Source: Epiperipatus broadwayi
Taxonomy: Eukaryota > Onychophora > Udeonychophora > Euonychophora > Peripatidae
Length of the DNA: 64,000 nucleotides
Assembly (NCBI GenBank): GCA_028023455.1
Contig: JAQFVV010012420.1
Coordinates: 4,402,001 to 4,466,000 of the forward strand
Direction: 5' to 3'
Part shown: positions 24,645 through 36,109 of the stretch, in pieces
How positions within the stretch are numbered: the stretch's first letter is position 1
How the letters are laid out: each line of letters opens with the position of its first letter
Translations under genes and position numbers: made by a program
Notes under the pieces: model-generated
Told to the model about the DNA's origin: nothing
The model's input: only the letters and a program-made list of their open reading frames with translations
The model's database searches: none

Positions 24645-25223
24645 TTATTTCTTTCCCTTTCTATACTGAAGGCTATTTTTTCTGGGATTTTTTGCCGTAG
24701 TGTACTCTGATGCCATATTTAACATGGCCTCCTGTGCAACGCATTTTTCCATGGCCGTTTTGTAATTTAAATCGGAATCACTCAAAAGCACTTTCCTAAA
24801 TTTATCATCTGACATGCCGTATAGGAATTGTTCTAACAGAGAGTCATTTATTTCTTGTCCGAATTCACAATCCTTCGCTAATTTTCTCAATGCGAGGTCG
24901 TAATCCACATATTTTTCCTGCGGTAATTGCGTTCTGCTTCTTAATCTCAGACGCGCTATCCACTTTGATGTCTTCGGTACAAAATATGCATTTAGTCTCT
25001 CTATGAACTCCTGGTAAGGTAGGTCTTCTGGACGCTTTGGATCGGTAAGCCTATTTGCCAATTGGATCATGTCTTGACCCGCGAAATATAAAAGAGTAGC
25101 AATTTTATAGCGGTCCTCTTCGATTTTGTTTATGAAGAAATAATATTCCACTTGTGCTATGTAAGTTTTCCAGGAGTCGCTGTTATTTACATCGAACTCA
25201 CGTATTGCCGTACCTGCCGCCAT
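24645..25223 (-). CDS. Gypsy Gag, capsid part
   Basis: A 192-aa frame starting MAAGTAIREFDV 36 nt after the primer site, with a capsid-like helical region (WKTYIAQVEYYFFINKI, then LLEQFLYGMSDDKFRK). It stops just before the two zinc knuckles (CNCCGKIGHLKNNC at about 24566-24607 and the next at about 24511-24552), which lie in another frame. Reaching them needs a +1 (or -2) shift near the A-run at 24680-24690. Either this copy has a frame mutation, or the shift is programmed; no classic -1 slippery site opens the right frame. Confidence 0.88.
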   Translation of the reverse strand: MAAGTAIREFDVNNSDSWKTYIAQVEYYFFINKIEEDRYKIATLLYFAGQDMIQLANRLTDPKRPEDLPYQEFIERLNAYFVPKTSKWIARLRLRSRTQLPQEKYVDYDLALRKLAKDCEFGQEINDSLLEQFLYGMSDDKFRKVLLSDSDLNYKTAMEKCVAQEAMLNMASEYTTAKNPRKNSLQYRKGKK

Positions 25224-25258
25224 TTTTTTTTCTTGTGCGTCGCTTAATTTACGGTTCT

Positions 25259-25276
25259 ATCCTGATGACTGCGCCA
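25259..25276 (-). other. Gypsy primer-binding site, tRNA-Ser type
   Basis: Minus strand TGGCGCAGTCATCAGGAT sits 3 nt inside the 5' LTR. It matches the 3' end of tRNA-Ser (TGGCGCAGTCGGTAGGAT type, as used by the Drosophila 297/17.6 elements) except for three central bases. Confidence 0.75.
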
Positions 25277-25279
25277 CTC

Positions 25280-25623
25280 TGCTATGTCTGAGGGTTACTC
25301 TATGAGAGAGAACCAGTCAGCAAGCATAATAATAATCCAGGGTTTTCACAGATAGCAAATTATCACTCTTACAATTAGAGGATGGGTTCTTCTTGGAGAC
25401 TAGATCCTTCCAAGGCGTTGACTACTTTTACACACGTGAACCTGGACACAAGAGAGTGTAGATCGTTCTACCATGCTATTTATATCCATGCTTATCAATC
25501 TATCATGTCTGGTCTGGATAAGCGATAGCAGCGCTCTCTTTATATTTATTTAACAGAGTAATCCATAAGCAGGTATGTAGTTTTTACGTATTTATACTTA
25601 AGTCTGTAGGTGGGTATATCGCA
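25280..25623 (-). repeat. Gypsy 5' LTR
   Basis: 344 bp, partner of 20964-21307. Target duplication CCTTT follows at 25624-25628. Confidence 0.95.
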
Positions 25624-25628
25624 CCTTT

Positions 25629-26805
25629 ATTTAAACATCCTAATTTATATAAATAATGACATAATATTAATTTATTTAAAAGTACACTTATTTAAAACAT
25701 TACCATATAATAATTATGCATAGAATATAACCTGATTTATCAGTTATATTTTATAAATTCTTCTGCCATGGGTTTAGTGTGGATGTAGGGTTAAAGAATC
25801 CAAACCTGAAACATGAGGTTTGGAGAAATTCCTGTGCAATCTTGTACTTTTTTTTACTACTGATATTATTATTTTTCTTTTTAATACTAACATTATCTTT
25901 TTTTAAATACCAATTCTGTAGAATTTTTTTACCTAAATTCACAACTGATCCATAAAATTACACAAATATATGATAGTCCAAAACCAAGGAAAACAGAATA
26001 AAAAACATTTTTTAAAAGATATTGTGAACATTTCATTAAAATAGCATTATCACTTAATGCCTTTTTGTTGATCATAACAACTATACAACATCATTAACAC
26101 TTTATCAAAAAGTACACAACAAAATTCTTTAATTATTCTAGTGGAAGAAACCAATTGTTTATTTATTATTATCTATCATGAAACAAAAGAAAGTGCAAGG
26201 CATGATATAATGGCTTCTAAAAATTTATCAAATAAACAATATGTAAAAATTCTTTCTTAAATAAATATAATATAAATCCTTAAAATCCCTAGATACTTGA
26301 CTATATAATATGATTAAGTTTTTATACTGAAATAACAAGCTTAAAAAAAAATTAAATCATGAAGTAGGGTAATCATATTTGAGAAGCTAATTTTGTTAAT
26401 AAAACATATAATAAGTTATGCATGAGAGATTCTGAATGAACAAAGTAAAAAACAAGAGTTATATTTAACTAATTAATATATTGTTTAGAGTTGATGTGGT
26501 TCAAGTTAAAGCTGATCATTATTTATTACCTTGTGGCTCCAAAGATCTGGAGAGTTAATATGTAAATGAAAAGATAAAAGTGTAAATAATTATAGTTTTT
26601 TAGTATTCTACTGTGTCTTTTGTCAAACAAAATTACTGTGTATATAGAATTAAATTTGCTTTAATTAACTAATTTTATTTCATGGGCAAGTGATGGGGGG
26701 GGGATCTTTTTTATAGGATAAAAAATATAGATAGTAAAAAAATATATCTTACTTGTATATATATTAAAATTGCACAAATTGACCCTTATACTATATAAAT
26801 AATTG
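25629..26805. other. No gene seen; AT-rich spacer
   Basis: No protein-like frame beyond short chance ones. G-run at 26695-26703. Confidence 0.45.
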
Positions 26806-27304
26806 GGTCCTGATTTAGTTTGCACTCATGGCCATTTTGAAATCTAAAAACTACCGCTGACACATCTAACTGATAAATGAGATAAATATTGAATAAAACT
26901 ACTTTGAATTCAAATTTTAGAAACTATAAGCTAGTAAAAATAATATGCTTTATTTTATTAGGGATTAAAAAAAATTTTTTTTTACCTTCATAAGATATTT
27001 GAAATATGACGGTGCAAAGTGCTGGAATAACCGGGAAGGTGGTAAAAGATTTGGGTGATCCTTTGGATCACCCAAAAGATACCATGTCAAATCAAAACAA
27101 GCTTATAATTTCCAAATATTAAAAGATAATTCTATTTTCTTATGAAATAAAGCATATTATTTTTACTCACTTATAATATCTAAAATATGAATTTAAACCA
27201 CTTTTATTCAATATTTAGATCATTTATTTGTTGGATGTGTCAGCTGTAGTTTTGGTTGAACTTTAGATTTCAAAATGGCCAAGAGTGCAGACTAAATCAG
27301 CACC
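26806..27304. repeat. ~500-bp inverted-repeat (MITE-like) element
   Basis: Arms of about 150 bp are inverted copies (outer ends TGATTTAGTTTGCACTC and GAGTGCAGACTAAATCA; inner parts AATAATATGCTTTATT and AATAAAGCATATTATT). The centre has the palindrome GGGTGATCC...GGATCACCC. Flanks AATAATTG (26798-26805) and AATAATGG (27305-27312) look like an imperfect 8-bp target duplication, which would fit a hAT-type mobiliser. No coding. Confidence 0.75.
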
Positions 27305-27443
27305 AATAATGGTCTATTTATTTATTATAAATATAATTTTGAATCATTATTTGAGAAAATAAAATACATATAAATGCAAAAAAATATATTTCTTTTTTTT
27401 TTTTCCAATGTTTTATTGCGAATCCGTTAATAACATCATCCTA

Positions 27444-27547
27444 GTCAAGCATCGGTGGTCGAGAGGTCAGTGACAGCTGCTTTATAGGCAGTTGTCCCTG
27501 GTTAGCGGGTTCACTTTCTGGCTGATGCTATGACACATGAGAAAAAA
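27444..27547 (+). mobile_element. tRNA-derived SINE with 15-bp target duplication
   Basis: Same family as 7533-7634: CATCGGTGGTCGAGAGGTCAG head, degenerate B-box (GCGGGTTCACTTT), GATGCTATGACACATGAG and a short A tail. It is flanked by a perfect 15-bp duplication AATAACATCATCCTA (27429-27443 and 27548-27562), proving LINE-type target-primed insertion. The tRNA part is more decayed than in the other copy. Confidence 0.9.
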
Positions 27548-27562
27548 AATAACATCATCCTA

Positions 27563-29485
27563 ATTTATTTTTATTTTTTTGTGAATTCTGATTCAGTATA
27601 TAAATATGTTAATGAAAACAATCATGACCTATGCTGATTTTACATTAACATGACCAAAACATTGAAAGACATTTAGATGAGCAATGTAACTGAAAAAATC
27701 TGCTTTATTGTCTAATCGGTGCTTCTGCAAATGTATTACTTTGCATAGGATATTTGGTGTAAGGCCAACAAATTACAGAGTTTTGATAATAAAAAAAAAG
27801 AAAACATAGTTTCATCATGCATATCCAGGGTCTTGATTTTCGTGGTACTAGGAATACTGAAATTTATCTTGCACGAAGGCATTTCTTATTCATGTGGAAG
27901 TTCTGGTCTTTCCTATGTCTAAATTATAAGTTCGACTGTGTAAGAATATTCATAATAAAATGTTATACAAATTTATATTTCAAAATGTTTTAGTATAAAG
28001 TGCATACGATTTGAAATGATAATTTTGAAACAAACCGTATGCTTACATAAAAAGAAATTATGATACCCATAATTTATTTTCATGTGCTTTTTATCTATTT
28101 TTAAAGATTAAATTCTTTTTAAAAAAAGAATCCCAATCATTTTTATGCGACTCACCGATTGCGCACAACTCGTCTAATACATAAATAAGCTTTGCACAAT
28201 TCTAAATACAAACACACATGATGCAAAATTTAAAACTTTATAGAAATGAAAAAAAAAAATTGTCTTTTTCTTTTAAAACAAATTGATTTATTTTTTGTGT
28301 GAGCGTCACTATAATTTAAAAACGCATTTACTGTCAGTCAGGATAATAAAAACTTGAGTAATTAAATTATAAAATTAACCCAAGCTTTCCATCACTACGG
28401 ATTGACAAGTCATTGTTTTATTATAATTAAAATAAGAGAGAGAAAAAAAACGAATATCAGTGGAAATTTGGAATTATTATTATTTTAAAAATATAATTAC
28501 ACATTGCCTCATCTATCAATCAGTTTATGATCGAATCCAGCAAAGAAAATGACAAGTGACAAGAAATATCGTCCTGAAACACTAATTACATTCTTCGAAA
28601 TCGATGTCAGAACTAAAAAATTAAGACAGAACAAAAATAAAGTAAAAAAAATTACTATGAGAACTCATTAATTTATTTCACTTATAAATTACAATATATT
28701 AAGCATAAATTAAAGCAAATTTTACAAATTATGACTGGGTCATTTAAACAAAAGGAATAATTTAAATTTTTCTCTCTAAACTCTCAGAGAATACTGGTTA
28801 ACTCATTTTCTTGATATCCTCCCAATTTGGTATTCAAATCTAGGTACAACTTGAAAAGTTTCCAAGCTCCCAATAAACTTAAGATTTTTTTTTATAGGTA
28901 ACCATTTCATAGAGATTTACCTAACTACTCAATTTTTCGTTGATAAATGGGTATCCTTAGTTAGAGGATGAAATAAATAAGAAAAAACCATATCTATTAC
29001 TATTCAGCATTTTAATAAATCTGGAGAATATTGTTTGTTTGTTTTTTCAAACATTTTTTTTTGTCAAGAATCCCTATAGTGGTGGTCTATTTAAAAACTA
29101 TTTTCACTATTTATACACTATATTTATTTATTTGGCAGAATTTAGAGAAAAGTAATGGTTTAAATATTAAGTGAAGACCATGATAATTATATATATATAT
29201 ACAAACAAACAAATACAACTTTAAAATGGAATGGAATTTATTTATGTAAATCCAAAAGCACTGAAAAGGCTTTTGATATTTTGTGCTATAATCGTGGCTA
29301 GCATTAAAGCAGTACTGATGTATAAAGATCAAGTAAACCCCAACACTGAGTTAATTGAACATTATTAGATTATTAATGAATAATGGTTATTTGTTTAAAA
29401 AAAAAACAGATTTATCTTATAAAAATGAATATTTACCAATAATAAAATGTATCAAATGTCTTAAGGAGAATGTGCTTATAAATAT
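27563..29485. other. No gene seen; AT-rich spacer
   Basis: Short frames only. No recognised repeat. Confidence 0.45.
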
Positions 29486-30392
29486 ATTATTATATGTTAA
29501 TGACAATCTCAACCTATAGTCATGACAACCTCCTTTAACAGTAAAAGTGGTATCATCTTTATATATGGTCTGATATATTTATATAGACACAAAGGATTAA
29601 AACTTGACCAAAGAGTGTGAGATTACTAATAAAAAGAAGTTTAAACAAATGCCATTAATCAAACAAATATAATTTGTTTGGAAAGCAGGCTAATAAATGA
29701 TCATTTATAATTTCCAAATTCCATATAAAGTATATATTTACTAAGGCAATAAAACCAATCACTCAAGTCTTTAATTGGTTTATAAATGTATTTGATAATA
29801 ATCAACCCTTGAGCTATCAACAATCTCAACTTGTAGTCAAGGCAACTTTCTTTAACAATAAATTGATTATTTATTAATCTGCATTCAGAATAGGTTATTA
29901 TTTACCTGATTAATGAGATTTGTTTAAACTTCTTTGCATTATTAATCTCACACTGTCAATATGAACATAAATTAAATTAATAACCAATAAACACATACTC
30001 TTCTGCTTTATAAATCTTGTTTTATTATATTAACTACTATAAAATAAATAAATAACACTCCAATGTTTTGACTATATATTTTTATAGTCTTTATCAAGAA
30101 ACAAACTTAAAACTCTTCTAACAAAATATATATAGCAAAATAACAATAAAAAAATATAGTTAAAACATTGGAGTGTTATTTATTTATTTTATAATAGTTA
30201 ATATAATAAAACAAGATTCGTAAAGAAGAAGAGCATGCGTTTTATTTATATATATCTACATAAACATATCAGATCATATATAAATGTGGTATCACCATTT
30301 TTGTTAAAGGAGATTACCTTAACTACAGGTTGAGATTGTTGATAGCTTAAGCGCTGATTGTTATCATATACATTTATAAGCCTATTCACCTC
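29486..30392. repeat. Nested inverted/direct repeat cluster
   Basis: Three related copies of one sequence occur: about 29490-29640 (+), 29770-30090 (+) and 30150-30390 (-). Shared landmarks are CAATCTCAACCTATAGTC / CAATCTCAACTTGTAGTC and the inverted CTACAGGTTGAGATTG. The second and third form a palindrome whose inner arms (29990-30085 and 30150-30240) include AATAACACTCCAATGTTTT and its complement. No coding. It looks like a foldback-type element built by repeated insertion. Confidence 0.7.
30056..30102 (-). other. Stem-loop plus AAAACATTGG module
   Basis: Minus strand: CTTGATAAA, stem GACTAT/ATAGTC, then AAAACATTGG. The same layout ends the Penelope-like element (50331-50374) and lies in the palindrome at 32.3 kb. 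It resembles the hammerhead-type motif known from Penelope-like elements, but the CTGATGA half is not conserved. Confidence 0.35.
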
Positions 30393-31935
30393 TTATGTAA
30401 TATAATTATAATAAAAACAGGAAAGAACATTTATAACAGAAATAATTAGTCAAGTATACTGAAAACATTTAATTAGAATATTAGTATGAACAAACAAAAT
30501 ATATATTTAAATGGTGTAAATGTATAAATGTTGGTATTAAATGTATATTAGGTAAAATCTTACCTTTTCCTTGATGATGATCGGATTTATATACAAGCAA
30601 ATTCTTGTCATAACCTGTATTTTATTTTACTTATAATAATGGCAATAATATTTATCCATTATGTTACATATTAACACTTATTTCCTCACTTTTTGTATCC
30701 ATATTAAAGGAAAGATATGAATGTAAACATTGAAATAAAATATATGATTAAATAAAATTCATGATATCAACTGTAATTTTAAAGTTCATAAGAAAAAATA
30801 TCCTATTGAATCATTTTAATAAACCTCAATCCATTTTGGGTATAGATGGTAAAATGTAAGTGTTCTAGAATCTCCATTAAGTCACTTAAACTTTCCATCC
30901 TTGGAAATTCTACAGTGGAGTGTAGAGTTCATCGATCTATTTATTCTTGGTAAACTTGATGTTTTGTAGCACAGATATTAAATACTAGGTCAATTTCATC
31001 CCAGTTCTAACAATTATAGTTTCATGAGTGATGACTTTCTTTCCCCATTGTGATTTTGAAATTAGCAATGCAAGGTTGTCTGTATTACTACTTATATATT
31101 TTTTGATTAGAATATTTTGTATGAAATAACAGCAATATTTTTACTATTAGATCTCCATAATCAATGTTAGTTTGATCCATAGTTTAAAAATTATAAACAC
31201 TTTGGAAATTCGAATAATTCAAATTTAATTTTGAAGATTTCAGTTTCGAATTCCTCAGTTGGCTAGTTTTAATTCTACATGTTTCTATTACTTTCTTGAA
31301 TATTCAAATAGTTATTTTTATTACAATTTCACCTTAATGGTGAATGGTATTTCTATTTAAATTGCAAATTTGAATTAGCTGCTTAAATTTACGCAAGCTG
31401 ATAAAAAATTTTTATATGAATTCAGAAAAGAAACTCATTAGTTTTTATATTTTCCTGTTATTAAAATGAGGATATTCCAGTAAAAGTAATTTTTGATGAC
31501 TTTAAATATTAAGTTTGTGATTTTGATTTAAGTCCATTGTTTACTTCAATACTAGTGATTATTATATATAGATAATATGTTTATAATACTATTCTTATCT
31601 GCTATTTCTTTCATTCCTTGCTTGTGTTTATTCTATCTGATCATATTTTTCTCATATCGTTGTAGTGTATTGGAGTTACATCACAACTAATGAAATAATT
31701 TTAATAAGGTTTAGTTGTTGTGTCTGTGTTTTATATTTTAATTCAATTATGTGTTTATTGTATGATTAAGTTGGGGTTTAAATGTATATACCACCTAATG
31801 GTTTCTCAATTATAGTGTTTCATTTTTATTAATGTAGTGTTTAGTAGATAATATTATTTTGAGTCTTAGGACTTGAATTAGGACAAAAAGAGTGTGTAAA
31901 TAATACTGGAGGGATGTAAAGGCCACACCTAATTA
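30393..31935 (+). repeat. 1.5-kb dispersed repeat, copy 1 (uninterrupted)
   Basis: This block is repeated in the same orientation at 40323-40724 plus 44814-45985. It begins near TAATATAATTATAATAAA and ends near GATACTGGAGGGATG. No coding. It shows the undisrupted sequence at the point where copy 2 carries the 4.1-kb LTR element (about 30790-30795). Confidence 0.85.
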
Positions 31936-32012
31936 TCTTCCCCAGTAAAAAGGTGTTAAAGATGAATGATATCTTTAATTCCTTATCTTTGATTATTTAT
32001 TATTTAAAGATT

Positions 32013-32388
32013 AAATTAATATATATATATATGTGCTCTGCACACAGTTAATGAAGCTATTAATAAATTGTCAAAATTTTTACTGCCAAGCGCTTTCGGG
32101 ACAGTCTACAGTCCCATATTCATGGTGAGTTATTCTGTTAATAACTGTAAAACTATGCAAATTTTATGCAAATTTATATGCAGATGTTACATGGACCATT
32201 TACGAGATAGGGAACATCTGAATATAAATTTGCATAAAATTTGCATAGTTTTACAGTTATTAACAGAATAACTTGCCATGAATATGGGACTGTAGACTGT
32301 CCCGAAAGCGCTTGGCAGTAAAAATTTTGACAATTTATTAATAGCTTCATTAACTGTGCGCAGAGCACATATATATATATATTAATTT
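32013..32388. repeat. 376-bp near-perfect palindrome
   Basis: Left arm 32013-32188 and right arm 32212-32388 are almost exact inverted copies around a 23-bp spacer, with outer TA-repeats, then GTGCTCTGCACACAG / CTGTGCGCAGAGCAC. The arm contains TGTCCCGAAAGCGCTTGG. High arm identity suggests a recent foldback insertion or a structure kept by conversion. Both strands read partly as short open frames (32068 +, 32174 -), which are mirror images and not genes. Confidence 0.9.
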
Positions 32389-34294
32389 ATTTAAGCGTTA
32401 ATGAAGTAAAATCTTAACTATTAAAGATTAAACTAATATAAGTCTATGATTTTTATTTAGGGTTTGTTTTGTTTTACTTTTTCTAAGGCATCTTGGCTTA
32501 AAATTTGTGTGTAATAATTATTCCATCATATAATATTAGGACTTTTTTTTATTACTTGATTTGTTCTACTCTCAGGAGTATTTTCATTTAATGTGTTTAA
32601 ATGGTACATATCTGTACACACATATACTTGCTTCATGTTTCATTTAATTCAACCTATCTCCCATTGTATAAATAATTTAGTTGAAAATATCTACACACAT
32701 TTGTATTATGCGTGCATGTGTGTGTGTAAATTTTGATAGTAAAAGGGTTAAAAGTGAATTATTCTGATTATGCCATATAAAAAAAAATACTTTGTTGAAA
32801 ACATTTGGTTAAAATAATTTTGTTTAAAGAATTTGGCAAAGTAAAACATAATCAATTAACAAGAAAATGTTAAAATATTTAAAACAATAGAATAGGGATT
32901 GGAAGCCATTAAATAAGGAAAGTAAATCCTGACTTTTCCTATCTGTGCACATAATCACCAGAAATAGTTACAGTTTGACACCTTCACATCGTGTGCATAT
33001 TTTAAGTTATTTTAATGAAAAATAAAGTACAATACTCAGGAAACCAAGTTGGCTACAAAATGGTATGAGGAAACGAAATGCTAATGGAAAAGAAATTAAG
33101 ACCAAGACCAAAATCAAACCCATTAAAAGTGAGGAATGAACCCAAGGCAGAAATGAACATATATAAAAATAGAAAGGAGTATTGTTATAGATATTCAGCT
33201 TAATATTTGATTGAGAGACCAACCAAACTCCAATAAAAATTTATTTTGGAATTTATCAGCATCTATTAGATTTAGTATCCTGCTTGTTAATAAATCAACA
33301 ATCTATGATAACAATACCTGACAATAAGAGAATAGTCAGGCATCGGCTTCTACTAAGTCATCATGGGGGAGTTGGCATCCAAAAGAGTTCCATTAAAATG
33401 TAGAAGATCCATCCATATCCTATCATCCCAACATTGCCAGAAATCACAAGCACATCTATCCATCTACATAAATAAGTCCTAAAGCCAACATTGATTTGCC
33501 AGTAAAATGGTTTTATTATGTTTAAAGATTCTAACTATGATTTATTTATCTAATTACTTTAACTAGTCTTAACCATATAAACTATCTATTTTATTTATTT
33601 TAAATGTTAAATCTACTGGCTTAATTATTAAACAAATAAAAATTTATATTTTATTTTATTTCATTTATGTATAAATGGAGTGATGAAGGAAATTAAAACT
33701 TAAAGCATGTTGTTTATGCTTCTTGGCTCTCAAGGTCACCAGAGACAGAGCGAGTCTAGAAAATGCCAACTAAAGTTTTTAAATGTTAAAATATAAAAAT
33801 AACACGTATAAATTATTTTTTTCAAAATTTCTGTTTCTTATCCCCCATTGTATCAAGGAGATTTATCTGTCCATTCTTAGAATTATGTAAGAATTAAGAA
33901 GGTATGGCAAGTGTATTTTATCTTCTTTAAAACTGTGGTAATATATAATCCAAATCTTATAATGAAATAAAAGTAGTAACAATAAAATCATATGTATGTG
34001 CATATAGCATTGCCTACAAATGCAATATATTCTTTATGTAGATAAAAATGCATTCCATGCATAAACTTATCAGTCTATCTAGGATCAGTAATCTCCGATA
34101 CCTTAGCATTAGTTATTTAGATTATATAATTTAAATTTTACATAAATGATTATTGTGACAGGGTTTAAATGATCAAATACTTCATGCTCATAGTTCTATA
34201 TTTAAAATAAGTTTATTAATATTAATTATGTATGTGAAAGGCCTAATAAATAAATTGTTTATCGTGATATATATTTGGGTTCCTACCTTCCTAT
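32389..34294. other. No gene seen; AT-rich spacer
   Basis: No protein-like frame. I recognise no repeat. Confidence 0.4.
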
Positions 34295-34900
34295 TGTAAT
34301 GGGTACATACGACATTACATTTTTTTATTATTATTAAACATAAAAAAATAAAAGTTTGCAAATAAAACTTCTTTTTTAAGAATTAAAAATTGAAAATTAA
34401 AATCGCACAGATGAGAAATTAAAAAAAAGAAACTTTATTAAAAAAAGAAAAAGTATTTTAAAACTAATTTGTCAGTAAAGATTTAAAGATAAAAATATAT
34501 CTAAGTTTGTACAAAACAAATTAATTAATGTTATTGAAAAAATGGAAATGATTAATTTAATTAGTCCAAATGAACTAACCCTTGGGCATTTAAATGTATA
34601 AGTAACGGTCAGGTAGGAAAACAATAGAAACTAATGGCCAATGAAAAAAATCCATCGGGAATCGGTCCTCAGCGAAAAGACCATCACCATCATTATGACA
34701 TAATGTCTACTGAATCTGAAAGTCTACTATAAAAAGTGAAGGAAAAAAGAGCAGGGGAGAGATGTAAGACAGCAGTGGTGATATGTATTAGTGCAGAGTT
34801 GTGGGAGAAGGGATTGAAAAGACGCACTCTTCAATCCCTTCAGTTTTGTTTAAAAAAAAAGGAAATGACATCGTTTTTTACATTAAGGACCAGCTAAAGT
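34295..34900 (+). mobile_element. LTR-like U3-R segment (LTR family copy C)
   Basis: It starts with the terminal hairpin TGTAATG-11 nt-CATTACA (34295-34319), like the LTRs at 42392 and 44813 read on the minus strand. A TATAAAAAG box follows at 34728-34736 and a hairpin with loop AAGACGCACTC at 34810-34838, again matching the other two LTRs in order and spacing. The far end is unclear; CCATTACA at 35665-35672 is the expected LTR end sequence, giving 1378 bp, but I see no target duplication or primer site there. Confidence 0.5.
34728..34838 (+). promoter_or_regulatory. TATA box and downstream RNA hairpin
   Basis: TATAAAAAG at 34728-34736; hairpin GGGATTGAA/TTCAATCCC with the 11-nt loop AAGACGCACTC at 34810-34838, about 80 nt downstream and so within the likely transcript leader. 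Confidence 0.5.
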
Positions 34901-35683
34901 AAAAGACCTCCGGATGAATAAATAAAATGGCCAACCGAATACCAATCTCTTTAGGATGGTGTGGGAATTCACGTTCAAACGGCAAGCAACGGATAAAAGG
35001 AATGTTTTAAAATCGTAAGAACTTTTTGAACTCTAAGCTTTAAATATATATAATTAATGAACATTTCTAAACAATAAGAACTTTACTTCTAAAACTTGTT
35101 CCATATTTAAATAATTGCAATAGAATCCTATCTGACCAACTTTATTTATTAATAAGTAATTTTAATTTGATGTATTTCTTTTGTAAAATCATTTCCATTT
35201 ATTTATTTTTTTGTTCTTTTAAGTTTTTATTATGATTTCTATTTTTTGTTAAATTAAATTATACAAATGTTAAACTTAAGTCAGGCGTGAATGGCTATAT
35301 AGATTTGTAAAGTTATATTAGGGGAGGTAATCTTAGGTTATTCGTTCCGTAGTTGGTTTAGGTCAATGGATTGGATATATTGGTGTAATTAGTAGATGTA
35401 GTATGAGATTCGCTATGGGCAGAATTGCTTTATACACTGCAGACTTTTTTTTTGCCTATGGAATGCGATCGTAAGTTGGCAAAATGACCACAGTCCTTTC
35501 CTATGGAGTTTTTTTATTGCTCTTCTTGTCAGATAAAATTAGGTGGTTGAGACTGAGAAGCCTAGGTAGGAGTTTAAACCAGGGGACATGGGGGTAACCT
35601 TGTCCCACTGGTTGAGAGTCTCTGCTTTGTCTTTTGGTCTTGTTGACTGATTATAAAAACTTGACCATTACAGTGTTTTTAAT

Positions 35684-36030
35684 TCTTTTCTTCTTGAGCA
35701 GTTAATGATTTCTCAAAATATTTGTTTCTTAATAATTTCATTCATGTCCACAGATTATCCTAAATTTTGATTAGATAGAAAGACTTCTTGTTTTGCTATC
35801 CAAGTATCAGCCTGCTCAGTATCTCTATAAAATAATTACAAATTCATATGTGGTTTATAAAGAATTCTTTGTTTTTCCTATAACTTAAGTAAGTCAGCTT
35901 TTTCACTGGTATGTGTTGCCAATATCTCTTTTACTTCCTGAGATGCATAATGATCACTATATAATAATCTTTGACATGCTTCAATTGTTGTTAGAAAACT
36001 GTCTCCTCTTGCATCAATCTCTTTTACATT
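35684..36030 (-). pseudogene. Spectrin-repeat fragment, broken
   Basis: On the minus strand one frame reads as a spectrin (alpha/beta-spectrin family) triple-helical repeat: IDARGDSFLTTIEACQ, DHYASQEVKEIL, YRDTEQADTWIAKQEVF and, after a one-base shift near 35715-35725, FEKSLTAQEEK. Stops lie at 35878-35880 (where Trp is usual), 35836-35838 and 35755-35757. About 110 residues remain, roughly one repeat. It is therefore a dead copy of a host cytoskeletal gene. It starts only 80 bp past the end of the decayed Gypsy integrase and is followed by a purine-rich tract and TGTAATGG on the same strand. It could be a captured segment in an LTR element, a retrocopy, or an old exon. Confidence 0.75.
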
Positions 36031-36109
36031 TTACTTACTTAATTTAATTTAATCATAACAATCATTATTTATTACATGGGTTTGAATTTATGTTTTGTAG
36101 GTTTATATT

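Larger units (their letters stand above)
20964..25623 (-). mobile_element. Ty3/Gypsy LTR retrotransposon, young, minus strand
   Basis: Complete structure of 4660 bp: two 344-bp LTRs (20964-21307, 25280-25623) starting TGC and ending GCA, a 5-bp target duplication CCTTT (20959-20963 and 25624-25628), a primer-binding site, a polypurine tract, gag, then protease-RT-RNase H and integrase. The LTRs differ at only 3 of 344 positions by my reading, so insertion was recent. Coding order with integrase last is Ty3/Gypsy; the double CCHC knuckle and the integrase/RT style suggest the Mag-like (K02A2.6-like) group, an inference. It is interrupted by two frame breaks (about 24660 and 22740). Confidence 0.96.

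Noticed and set aside
32068-32368. Overlapping open frames on both strands (67 and 64 aa)
   Set aside because: They are mirror readings of the two arms of the palindrome and do not look like protein.
34295-35672. A complete solo LTR starting TGTAATGG and ending CCATTACA
   Set aside because: The ends fit, but the flanks (CTAT and GTGT) are not a target duplication and the right end could instead belong to the minus-strand element; only the left 600 bp is annotated.
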